DNA from: JAWXCE01 sp034440495
GTDB taxonomy: Bacteria; Pseudomonadota; Alphaproteobacteria; Rhizobiales; Rhodomicrobiaceae
DNA: 35,585 bases
Direction: 5' to 3'
NCBI GenBank assembly: GCA_034440495.1
Contig: JAWXCE010000018.1
Coordinates: forward strand, 1 to 35,585
Positions within the stretch are counted from its first letter, which is position 1. Each line of letters opens with the position of its first letter. The notes under the pieces are model-generated. The model searched no databases, was not told the origin of the DNA, and saw only the letters and a program-made list of their open reading frames with translations. The position numbers were made by a program, and so were the translations under genes. Positions 7,148-17,242 of this stretch are shown one piece after another.

Positions 7148-7966
7148 ATGGCGAATTTTAATACGCATCTGGCGGTCGGCGCCGTGGCGGCGGGGCTTGG
7201 CGCCACAATGACCATGGCGGCGGGTGTCGTGCCGCAGAACCAGCTTTTGACGCTCACCATGGCGGGCATCATCGGCTCCGTACTGCCGGACATCGATCTG
7301 GAGAAGGCGACGCCGAGCCGCATGCTTTTCTCCGGTCTTGGAGTTGTATTTGCCTTCATCGTGCTGTTTCAGTTTAAGAAAGAGTATTCAATCGCCGAAC
7401 TCTGGGCGGTGTGGATCGGCGTGTATGTGTTCGTTGGATACGGCGTTTTCGCCATCTTCCATTGCCGCACAAAGCATCGGGGAATATTCCACTCGATCCT
7501 GGCTGGTGCATTTTTCGCCGCGCTGACCGCGACCATCTTCGATCAAGCGTTTAACGAAGACCCGGTTGTTGCCTGGTTCGCAGGGCTGTTCGTGTTCGGC
7601 GGTTATATCGTGCATCTCGTGCTCGACGAGATTTACTCGGTGGACTTTGAAGGCCATACAATAAAGCGATCATTCGGTTCAGCTTTAAAGCTTATCGAAC
7701 ATCGCTCTATGCGAGCCACAATGGCGATGACGGCGGCGTTTTTGATCGTCGCTATCGCCGCCCCGTCATCCGAGCGCTTTTTCTCGATCGTCTCTGCGCC
7801 GAACGTTTACTCGTTCCTGCAGAAACGGATGTTGCCCGAAGACAGGTGGTTTGAGATGAAAACCGAGCCGGTCGAGAAACCTCCTGTCGAAACGGAGGCC
7901 AACATGCTTCCGCAACTCGCGCCGATGACGCCTCCGGAAAACTCCGCGAACGGACAAATGCAGTAG
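7148..7966 (+). CDS. Membrane-bound metal-dependent hydrolase, YdjM-like (PF04307)
   Basis: The 272-residue protein begins ANFNTHLAVGAVAAGLGA, with the N-terminal His expected in YdjM-family proteins, followed by GSVLPDIDLE (metal-site Asp residues), HRGIFHS and HLVLDEIYSVDF. Four to five hydrophobic segments alternate with these motifs. This is the pattern of the inner-membrane hydrolase family that includes E. coli YdjM, an SOS-regulated gene; substrates are unknown. The C-terminal 40 residues are Pro/Glu-rich and probably cytoplasmic or periplasmic disordered tail. ATG 7148 follows a GGGGGCGGGC stretch. It is monocistronic as far as visible. Confidence 0.88.
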   Translation: MANFNTHLAVGAVAAGLGATMTMAAGVVPQNQLLTLTMAGIIGSVLPDIDLEKATPSRMLFSGLGVVFAFIVLFQFKKEYSIAELWAVWIGVYVFVGYGVFAIFHCRTKHRGIFHSILAGAFFAALTATIFDQAFNEDPVVAWFAGLFVFGGYIVHLVLDEIYSVDFEGHTIKRSFGSALKLIEHRSMRATMAMTAAFLIVAIAAPSSERFFSIVSAPNVYSFLQKRMLPEDRWFEMKTEPVEKPPVETEANMLPQLAPMTPPENSANGQMQ

Positions 7967-8033
7967 TTCAGGTTATTTAGGCAGTCTTCACGCCGCAGGC
8001 GAGGCATCGATGGCCCCGCCTGAACGATAGCGA

Positions 8034-8549
8034 TCAATAGCGGCCGTTGCCATTATAACCTTCGCGATGACCATTTCCGTTTCCGTAACGGTCATCGCCA
8101 TTCTCTTCATAAATTTCCTCGCGCTGTTCGTATGCGCCGCCGCCATATTCGCGCCTGCCGCGTCCACCACCATTTTCGTGGAAGTATTTATTGCGGTGAA
8201 GTTGCCGTGACCCGTGGCCGCGATGTCCACCAATCTCATCGAGACAATAACGCGCTACAAAGAGATTTGCGAAGCGCGGCGACAGAATGCGGCACCAGTG
8301 GTAATAATCGCATACAGCGGTTATCCGCGTGTCGGCGCGCACGTGAATATTCGTGCGGAAACCAGGCGCCGGCCGGTCGCTGACGATGGTTGGAATGTTG
8401 ACGAAATATTCTTTCGGATAGCCATTGTGGCCGTTGTGATACCCGCCCCCGCCGCAGTATGGGCCTCGGCATCCGCCTGCGCTAGCGTCGTGAGCGCCGA
8501 ACGCAAACGTCGGCATCGCAATCAATGCCGCCATTAAGTAAGATTTCAT
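8034..8549 (-). CDS. Secreted Gly-rich protein with SH3-like middle region
   Basis: The 171-residue product has a signal peptide (KSYLMAALIAMPTFAFG, cleavage near GAHDASA), a short Gly/His-rich stretch (GPYCGGGGYHNGHNGY), a middle region of about 70 residues, and a C-terminal tail rich in Gly, Tyr, Asn and Arg with repeats such as YGNGNGHREGYNGNG. The middle region, TNIHVRADTRITAVCDYYHWCRIL through VARYCLDE, resembles a bacterial SH3 domain (a Val-Arg start, a Cys/Trp core and a YL-type end); this is a weak pattern match. Four cysteines may form disulfides. GGGAG lies 8 bases before the ATG. Function is unknown; surface binding is a guess. Confidence 0.72.
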   Translation of the reverse strand: MKSYLMAALIAMPTFAFGAHDASAGGCRGPYCGGGGYHNGHNGYPKEYFVNIPTIVSDRPAPGFRTNIHVRADTRITAVCDYYHWCRILSPRFANLFVARYCLDEIGGHRGHGSRQLHRNKYFHENGGGRGRREYGGGAYEQREEIYEENGDDRYGNGNGHREGYNGNGRY

Positions 8550-8682
8550 TTGGGTTACTCCCGCTGCAAGAAAAACTCGCGCACCAACGCGCTAGGGACA
8601 GGGTTGCGCCCAAGTCGTTTTAATTTTCTTAAAATTATACCTACTTTGCGTTCATGCTTAACAGAAGGTAAACGGAGGCAGT

Positions 8683-9107
8683 ATGGAAGCTCGGCTGACA
8701 ATTGTTACGCTTGGAGTAGCGGACATCGCCCGTGCGACGGCATTCTATGTAAAACTTGGGTTCAAGCCGTCATCAACCAGCCAGGACAGCGTGACGTTCA
8801 TGCAAGCGGGGCCGCTGGTTAATAGCCTTTTCGGCGGCGCGAGATCGAGGAGGACGCAAGCGTAGGCTGCGTCTGGACGGGCAACGGCGGCATAACGCTT
8901 GCTTATAACACTGTGAACGAGGCGGAAGTCGATAGCGTGATAGCCGAAGCAAAAGATGCGGGCGCGACAATCCTTAAGCAACCGCAGCACGCGTTCTGGG
9001 GCGGATATCATGCCTTTTTCGCCGATCCTGACGGTCATGTCTGGGAGATTGCGCATAATCCGTTTTTCGAGATGACAGCGGATGGGGCCGTTAAACTTCC
9101 CGATTAG
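8683..9107 (+). pseudogene. VOC (glyoxalase-like) family gene with one frameshift
   Basis: ATG 8683, preceded by GGAGG, opens a VOC domain: LTIVTLGVADIARATAFYVKLG then VTFMQAGPLVNSLFG. At about 8830-8841 the match jumps frame: EIEEDASVGCVWTGNG, ITLAYNTVNEAEVDSV, FWGGYHAFFADPDGHVWEIAHNP and the stop at 9105-9107. Adding one base would give a normal 141-residue protein, with the metal-binding Glu of VWEIAHNP intact. As written, the first frame ends at 8863-8865. A shorter start at 8913 exists but would make only half a domain. It is either a recent pseudogene or a single-base sequence error; the encoded enzyme's substrate was never assignable. Confidence 0.85.
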
Positions 9108-9451
9108 GATCGCCGCATCAGGCCCGCGAGCAAAAGCCAGCATATGAAAGTGCCTGCAACACTCATGACGACGAGTTCCTGCGTTCCGGGCTGGAAATTG
9201 ATAAGCGTTTGCGCCTGAAGGATGTTCAGCGCCAAGAACGCAAGTCCAAGCCCACCCAGTATTGCCAGTGCGACGCGAAACAGAACTGCGCCATTTCCCG
9301 GCTGTTTTTGCCCGCCTATCGGCGGAAATGGCTTCATCGGCGGCATTGATTGCGTCATGCCCTGTTCCTTGCGGTTGCGCCCGCGAAAATACTCAAGCAG
9401 CAAAGCCACGATAAGCCCGCTGGCCACGGATAAAAGCAGTTCCTGCAGCAT
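9104..9451 (-). CDS. Small membrane protein, function unknown
   Basis: The 115-residue protein has three likely membrane helices: residues 1-20 (LQELLLSVASGLIVALLLEYF), 59-80 (VLFRVALAILGGLGLAFLAL) and 92-112 (LVVMSVAGTFICWLLLAGL). Between the first and second lies a basic/Pro-rich cytoplasmic-type loop with KPFPPIGG. The ATG has AAGGAG about 6 bases upstream. No family is recognised. It converges with the broken VOC gene, overlapping by 4 bp at the stops, and diverges from the gamma-glutamylcyclotransferase-like gene. Length and composition give no function. Confidence 0.65.
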   Translation of the reverse strand: MLQELLLSVASGLIVALLLEYFRGRNRKEQGMTQSMPPMKPFPPIGGQKQPGNGAVLFRVALAILGGLGLAFLALNILQAQTLINFQPGTQELVVMSVAGTFICWLLLAGLMRRS

Positions 9452-9520
9452 AAATAGCTCCTTAAAATTTCACGTAAATCCCTTATGATTCGGAGATAAA
9501 ATATTCGAAAGGTTATTTGT

Positions 9521-9964
9521 CTGCACAAAGACACTCCGCTTCTCTTCGTCTATGGCACGCTGATGAGCCGTTCGGCGCACCCCATGGCGTCTCGTTTGCG
9601 CGTCATGGCCAAACTCGTTGCGCCTGCAAGCGTTCCTGGGGCGCTTTACAATTTCGGCTATTTTCCGGCTGCGATTTTTGACCCATATTCCCGCAGGCGT
9701 ATTTACGGTGAATTGCACCAACTTAACGCGCCGCAGACAGATTTTAGAGTTTTGGATATTTATGAAGGATGTTCACCCGGCGACCCCCACCCGTGGCTTT
9801 ACCGGCGGCAGATTGTTGCAGCGCAACTTTTATCAAACCATAGCGTTTCAGCATGGATTTACACCTTGATTGAGACGCCGCATTGTAAAGTGCAAATCGC
9901 TACCGGACGATATATTGCGCGCAATGCAAAGTTAATGAGCGGGCCGCTGAAAAGAAGCGACTGA
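9521..9964 (+). CDS. Gamma-glutamylcyclotransferase-like (AIG2) protein, start uncertain
   Basis: The frame holds the full AIG2/GGCT pattern: LLFVYGTLMS (the YGTL loop that binds the gamma-glutamyl group), PGALYNFGYFPAAI, IYGELHQL, DIYEG with the likely catalytic Glu, WLYRRQIV and WIYTL. Such enzymes release 5-oxoproline from gamma-glutamyl compounds. The first ATG in this frame, 9563, lies after YGTL and would remove the active-site loop, so it is unlikely to be the true start. The frame is open back to 9500 with no ATG, GTG or TTG; CTG 9521, eight bases after AAAGG, would give a normal N-terminus. An alternative is a one-base error after TTG 9517. The product is 147 residues if CTG is used. 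Confidence 0.75.
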   Translation: MHKDTPLLFVYGTLMSRSAHPMASRLRVMAKLVAPASVPGALYNFGYFPAAIFDPYSRRRIYGELHQLNAPQTDFRVLDIYEGCSPGDPHPWLYRRQIVAAQLLSNHSVSAWIYTLIETPHCKVQIATGRYIARNAKLMSGPLKRSD

Positions 9965-10036
9965 GCCTTTTCTTGAGACATAACGCATATTGCGTTAAAC
10001 CAATTGAAATGGCTGTCGGCTCGATAGCCCGCCCAC

Positions 10037-12889
<2,853 letters not shown>

Positions 12890-12897
12890 ACAATAGC

Positions 12898-13851
12898 ATG
12901 GGTGACGGTTGCCAACATCCAGGCTTTGATCTTGCAGACATCCGGGTCGGTGGAAAACGGACCATGGCCGCCGCGCTCGCGTTCATCGACCGTGAGGAAC
13001 GCGCTGGCGATATCAACGATTTGCTGGACGCCGCCTATCTGTTGCCGCGAGGGAAGGTGCTCGGGCTTACCGGCCCGCCGGGTGTTGGCAAATCGACCCT
13101 CATTAACAGCCTGATTCAGCAGTTCAGGGCGCGCGGCTTGACCGTGGGCGTCATCGCCGTCGATCCGTCGTCGCAGATAAGCCGTGGCGCGTTGCTCGGC
13201 GACCGCGTGCGGATGCGTACCGACCCGGAGGATCAGGGCGTGTTCGTGCGCTCGCTCGCCGCACGCGGGCGACTGGGCGGCCTTTCGGAAATCGCCTTCG
13301 CCGCTACGGTGCTGATGCGCGCGGTGTACGACTGGGTGTTCGTGGAAACCGTGGGCGTCGGGCAATCGGAGGCGGATATCGCCTCGGTCGCCGACACGGT
13401 CGTTTTATGCATCCAGCCCGGCTCTGGCGACTCCATGCAATTCATGAAAGCGGGGATTATGGAAATCCCACACATCGCCGCTGTCACCAAGGCGGATGCT
13501 GGCCCCGCCGCATCGCGCGCTTTGGCGGAGTTGAAGGGCGCGCTCGGCCTCGCATCTGCGCCTGATCCTTCATGGGAAGTTCCTTGCCTCATGGTTTCCG
13601 CCGCCAGAAACGAGGGTGTTTCCGAACTTATCCAGTACGTCGAGCAGCACGCCGCCAAGCTTTCCAGCACCGGCGAACTGGCGCGAAAACGGCATCGTCA
13701 GGCTGAAATGTGGTTAACCGCGATGATCACCTCCGCTTACGGGCGCCATGGCGCAACCCTGCTAGGCTCAAGCCTGAAATTCGACCCCGATCAGGCGCCG
13801 TTTGGAGTCGAAAGCCGCCTCGCCTCAACGCTGCGCGTCACTCGCGTTTAG
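12898..13851 (+). CDS. meaB: Acyl-CoA mutase-associated GTPase MeaB (ArgK family)
   Basis: MeaB-type G3E GTPases load and protect the B12 cofactor of methylmalonyl-CoA mutase; homologues serve ethylmalonyl-CoA mutase. The P-loop GPPGVGKST is at residues 59-67, followed by VGVIAVDPSSQISRGALLGDRVRM, FVETVGVGQSEADIASVADTVV and the base-recognition VTKAD, all characteristic of this family. I chose ATG 12898, 8 bp after ppdK, because the segment IRVGGKRTMAAALAFIDRE aligns with the conserved N-terminal helix; ATG 12964 would cut it. The product is 317 residues, normal for the family. It supports the nearby ethylmalonyl-CoA pathway genes, although the mutases themselves are not in the window. Confidence 0.93.
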   Translation: MGDGCQHPGFDLADIRVGGKRTMAAALAFIDREERAGDINDLLDAAYLLPRGKVLGLTGPPGVGKSTLINSLIQQFRARGLTVGVIAVDPSSQISRGALLGDRVRMRTDPEDQGVFVRSLAARGRLGGLSEIAFAATVLMRAVYDWVFVETVGVGQSEADIASVADTVVLCIQPGSGDSMQFMKAGIMEIPHIAAVTKADAGPAASRALAELKGALGLASAPDPSWEVPCLMVSAARNEGVSELIQYVEQHAAKLSSTGELARKRHRQAEMWLTAMITSAYGRHGATLLGSSLKFDPDQAPFGVESRLASTLRVTRV

Positions 13852-14042
13852 CGTGCAGACTTATTTTATCCACAGTCTGGAGGATTATCAGCAGAGCGGG
13901 CGTTGTCGTGGTGCGCATCCGAAAGCGGCTGGTAACTTGGTTTTAACCATTTTCGGTTCAAGTTGCTGAAAGATGGTTAAAGCAGTGTTCTGCTTTGTGG
14001 CGGCAACGCCTGAGTTTGTTGAGTAAGCGTAAAGAGGCTGTA

Positions 14043-15146
14043 ATGCATATTCGCTCCGCGAATTGGATGACGCGGCTACCGGCATATGTCGGCGTCGCGG
14101 CGCTTATCGCATTCGGCTATTTCGCGCGCGACACCGGCCTTATCGACAAGGCTTTACTCCTCAAACAGCAATTTTTCCCCGGCAGTGAGACCGTACTTGT
14201 GTGGCAAAAGCCAGTTAACGGCTCCTTCGGCGGCCATATTCCAACACAAGCCAACCATCTTTTTTCGGTAAACGGCAAAGGACCGAGGGCTGACAGATTC
14301 TTTGATGCGGCTGAACACAGCTCGCCAACCCGGCGCCCGCAGGTCATGGCTGCATCAATGACACCCTTTCTGTCGGAGCCTGATCCGATAGACGGTTACG
14401 CCGTGAATAGAAATCTGAAGGGCGGGCGCGATGCGGTTAAAGCTGCGGCGCCTTCGCATGCACAACCGGTTGATGCCGCCCAATCGTCATCGGCTGACCG
14501 CGCTACAGCCGCGCTATTTTTTGTGTCGTCGTATGCTTCGGCAGGAATGAAGGCTGCTGAACCAACGACCGAGTTGCCCGACGCAGGTGACAAAGAGCGC
14601 TTAAAGGATACCGCACCCGAGGGCTCCGAATGGCGCCGTCTTTTGCAGGACGCTCGGATGTCGCCAGAGGACGCCACCATCTTCGGCGGCCTGACCGAGA
14701 CTGAATTTCGCAACAAAGAAATGCATTGCATGGCGACCGCGATTTATTTTGAAGCGCGCGGCGAGCCAACCCGTGGGCAAATGGCGGTAGCCCAAGTCGT
14801 CATGAACCGAGTGCGTACCCCGTTTTATCCGAAAACGATCTGCGGGGTTGTTTATCAGGGCAGCTTTAACCGGACGGGTTGCCAGTTCTCGTTCACCTGC
14901 GATGGTATTGCCGACCGCGCAACGAACAAGGAGCAGTGGGCCAACTCGATGACTGTTGCACAGCAGGTTATCGCGCGCAAAGTTTGGGTGGATGAGGTTG
15001 GCTATGCAACGCATTATCATGCGACCTACGTCAATCCAAAATGGAAAGCGCTGGTGAAGCGCGTGGCGCAGATCGGCGTGCATATCTTTTACAAGGCGCC
15101 ATTCGCCGATCCGCAGTTGGCATACGCGAACACGCAGCCATCCTAG
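14043..15146 (+). CDS. Cell wall hydrolase, SleB-like catalytic domain (PF07486)
   Basis: The 367-residue protein has an N-terminal membrane anchor (about residues 12-28, YVGVAALIAFGYFA), a long Ser/Ala/Pro-rich linker, and a C-terminal hydrolase-2 domain. That domain contains MATAIYFEARGE with probable catalytic Glu237, GQMAVAQVVMNRVR, the CQFSFTCDG block and ATHYHATYVNPKW. The fold is that of SleB lytic transglycosylases; in Gram-negative alphaproteobacteria such proteins probably trim septal or lateral peptidoglycan. ATG 14043 was chosen because AAAGAGG lies just upstream. It is not linked to spores here. It is monocistronic, with a repeat element downstream. Confidence 0.92.
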   Translation: MHIRSANWMTRLPAYVGVAALIAFGYFARDTGLIDKALLLKQQFFPGSETVLVWQKPVNGSFGGHIPTQANHLFSVNGKGPRADRFFDAAEHSSPTRRPQVMAASMTPFLSEPDPIDGYAVNRNLKGGRDAVKAAAPSHAQPVDAAQSSSADRATAALFFVSSYASAGMKAAEPTTELPDAGDKERLKDTAPEGSEWRRLLQDARMSPEDATIFGGLTETEFRNKEMHCMATAIYFEARGEPTRGQMAVAQVVMNRVRTPFYPKTICGVVYQGSFNRTGCQFSFTCDGIADRATNKEQWANSMTVAQQVIARKVWVDEVGYATHYHATYVNPKWKALVKRVAQIGVHIFYKAPFADPQLAYANTQPS

Positions 15147-15165
15147 AGCCGATTGTTAACGGATC

Positions 15166-15260
15166 TCCGTCATGGCCGGGCTCGACCCTGGCAACTAGCT
15201 TCGTTATTCGCGGGCAACCCTGTCTTTTTGGATGGCCGCGTCAAGGCCCGGCCGATGACG
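15166..15260. repeat. Dispersed intergenic inverted repeat, copy 2
   Basis: CGTCATGGCCGGGCTCGACC near the left end and GGCCCGGCCGATGACG at the right end (15245-15260) form the arms of an imperfect inverted repeat related to the element at 4349-4420; inner GGATGGCC matches its CTGGATG. It occupies most of the gap between the SleB-like gene and the convergent membrane protein gene. This copy is more diverged and longer, with about 30 bases of unmatched centre. Confidence 0.65.
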
Positions 15261-15293
15261 AAAGGGAATTCTGCTCTCTAAGACGGAGACACT

Positions 15294-16694
15294 CTAAATT
15301 GCCGGGCATTCCCCATGACGCCATGCGGTTGAGCATACCGCTGCATCCGCCACGAACCGGCCGAAGTTTACGCCCAGCGCCGACAGCGTGACGCCAAACG
15401 CCACAAAAAGGCTGGCTGTCAGCAGGATGGCGGGAAGATACCAGACGCGCATAAGGCGGGCCGCTTGTGAAACGGTTGCGATCTCTGCCGCCGTTGGCGT
15501 TACATACGGATGCTCGGTGATGATCGCGGCCTTTTGCGCCGCGCCCGGTGTAAACCGCGTCAACACCCCCGCCAGACCCAACGCGATATGAATGAACACA
15601 GGCGCAAGCGGCGTTAAAATCATGCAGGTGACGAACAGCCCGCGCGTCCACGGCGCCTGCACCGCATTTTCCGCAATGGCGCGCCATTCAAACCCGCGAT
15701 GACCAGCGAGGGAGAATATGCCGTTAATCAGCTCAAGCGCGTTGGCAAGTAGTACGGCGAGACAAACCGCCAGAACCAGCGCAGCTACGGCGGCGGCAAC
15801 GGTAAGCCCGACGCCCGTGGCGATCCCCGCCCAGCCATGCTCGCTGATGCGTGCGACCTGCGACAGATATCGCGCGCTGGCCCATGACAGCCAATCAATA
15901 GCAGCGTTCGCAAGCGGTATCATTACGAAAAACAGCAGTAGCACGAATGCGAATTCACTCGCGATGGCAAACACCAAACCTGCAATTACGCCAACCGCAA
16001 TTGCGAAATAACCGGCTCCCGCGAACGCGAATGTAACAGCTAGTGCAAACGCCAGGGCAAACGAGACCAGCACCGCAAGCGCCACCGACCCGGCGCCGTA
16101 GAACTCGGATGAGATTACCGTGGCGAAAATAAATGCAATGCCGAATGCAGTGACGACGGCCACGCCGCTTAACGCCAGCTTTGCAGTCTGTTCCGCGATG
16201 TCCGGATCGCCGCCAATACGGCCAAATAAGCGCTGCGCGAGGCGTACCGAAAGCTTGAGCAGAAAGTATGCGAGCACCCCGCCAACAAGAGCGGACGCCA
16301 GAAAAGTCGCAAACTCCATATTTGTCAGCGCGCCGGACTGGACGCCATTGACCGCCAGAGAGAGCAGGAAAATCGACACGGGATATATAAAGGCTATCGC
16401 TAGACAACGTTCAAATGCCTGCGCCGACAAGGCGGGACCGAACCATGTCTCGCACCAGCCGTTAAACCGGCGGATGGCTACGCGGTAGCTTTTAAACGGC
16501 GCGGCAAGTCCTAATCTGGCGCGCAGATCGAGCCGGTCTTCGTGATTGCCAAGTTGGGTGGCTAGCGGACGGCTGGGAAACGGCAGCAACAGGGCAAGTA
16601 TCGCGGCGAGCAATGCGGTCAAGGCTGTCGTGGGGCCGACAACGCCCCAGCCCGGCCAAGCGATCAGCTTGACGGCGACCGCCGTTGTGTCCAT
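15294..16694 (-). CDS. Polytopic membrane protein, function unknown
   Basis: The 466-residue protein is strongly hydrophobic with about ten predicted membrane helices, very rich in Ala, Val, Phe and Gly (for example VALAVLVSFALAFALAVTFAFAGAG and VAIGVIAGLVFAIASEFAFVLLLFF type segments). A soluble basic stretch (LGNHEDRLDLRARLGLAAPFKSYRVAIRRF) follows the first helix. No transporter motif is recognised. I chose the ATG at 16694, with a GGGGGCAG element upstream, over an ATG at 16799 that would add a polar Arg-rich leader without a good site. It lies downstream of the ccr-mcd-VOC operon on the same strand, 119 bp away, so link to that operon is uncertain. Confidence 0.75.
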   Translation of the reverse strand: MDTTAVAVKLIAWPGWGVVGPTTALTALLAAILALLLPFPSRPLATQLGNHEDRLDLRARLGLAAPFKSYRVAIRRFNGWCETWFGPALSAQAFERCLAIAFIYPVSIFLLSLAVNGVQSGALTNMEFATFLASALVGGVLAYFLLKLSVRLAQRLFGRIGGDPDIAEQTAKLALSGVAVVTAFGIAFIFATVISSEFYGAGSVALAVLVSFALAFALAVTFAFAGAGYFAIAVGVIAGLVFAIASEFAFVLLLFFVMIPLANAAIDWLSWASARYLSQVARISEHGWAGIATGVGLTVAAAVAALVLAVCLAVLLANALELINGIFSLAGHRGFEWRAIAENAVQAPWTRGLFVTCMILTPLAPVFIHIALGLAGVLTRFTPGAAQKAAIITEHPYVTPTAAEIATVSQAARLMRVWYLPAILLTASLFVAFGVTLSALGVNFGRFVADAAVCSTAWRHGECPAI

Positions 16695-16813
16695 GCCTCT
16701 GCCCCCAGCCCTAAACTCGAACAGTATCCTGCAAAATGGTTCGCGCCGTTGCAAGCTAACTGTAGCCTCGCGCAAACTTCTGCTCGCAACTAAGGCCACA
16801 TTATCACATAGAA

Positions 16814-17212
16814 CTAGGTGGCTGGAGGAGTGTGGCAGACGGCTTCGATGTTGTGGCCGTCAAGGTCGCGAACAAACGCGCCGTAGTAATTTGAGTGATA
16901 TTGGAGCCGCACACCGGGCGGACCATTGTCCGTCGCGCCTGCTTCCAGTGCGGCGCGGTAAAATGCGTCCACCTGGGCGCGCGTTTCGGTGCGAAGAGCG
17001 AGATGCACGGGCGGCGTTGTTTTGCCTTGCGCGGAAATCCAGAAGTCCGGTTTGCCGCGGCGGCCAAAGCCACAAGCGGCGGAACCGGTTGCCATCATCG
17101 CCGCCGGAACATCCATAAGCATGTCGATGTCCAGCTGCGCCAGCACTTTTGTGTAAAACGCCTTTGCTCGCTCGTAATCACTAACGCCGAAGCCAAAATG
17201 GTCGATAATCAT
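16814..17212 (-). CDS. VOC family protein (glyoxalase-like)
   Basis: The 132-residue protein is a single VOC domain: MIIDHFGFGVSDYERAKAFYTKVL at the start with the first metal His, a central PVHLALRTETRAQVDAFYRAAL, and a C-terminal YHSNYYGAFVRDLDGHNIEAVCH carrying the second His/Glu pair. It lies 30 bp after mcd and is likely co-transcribed with the ethylmalonyl-CoA operon. Ethylmalonyl-/methylmalonyl-CoA epimerase is also a VOC protein, but this sequence lacks the epimerase pattern and instead looks like the common glyoxalase/dioxygenase-like subgroup. Its substrate is therefore unknown; involvement in the pathway is suggested by position only. Confidence 0.85.
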   Translation of the reverse strand: MIIDHFGFGVSDYERAKAFYTKVLAQLDIDMLMDVPAAMMATGSAACGFGRRGKPDFWISAQGKTTPPVHLALRTETRAQVDAFYRAALEAGATDNGPPGVRLQYHSNYYGAFVRDLDGHNIEAVCHTPPAT

Positions 17213-17242
17213 TGCGATGCCGCTATGAGTAAGGCGGAAACA

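Noticed and set aside
16814..17212. VOC protein as ethylmalonyl-/methylmalonyl-CoA epimerase
   Set aside because: Position invites this, but the sequence lacks the epimerase motif pattern and matches the general glyoxalase-like subgroup.
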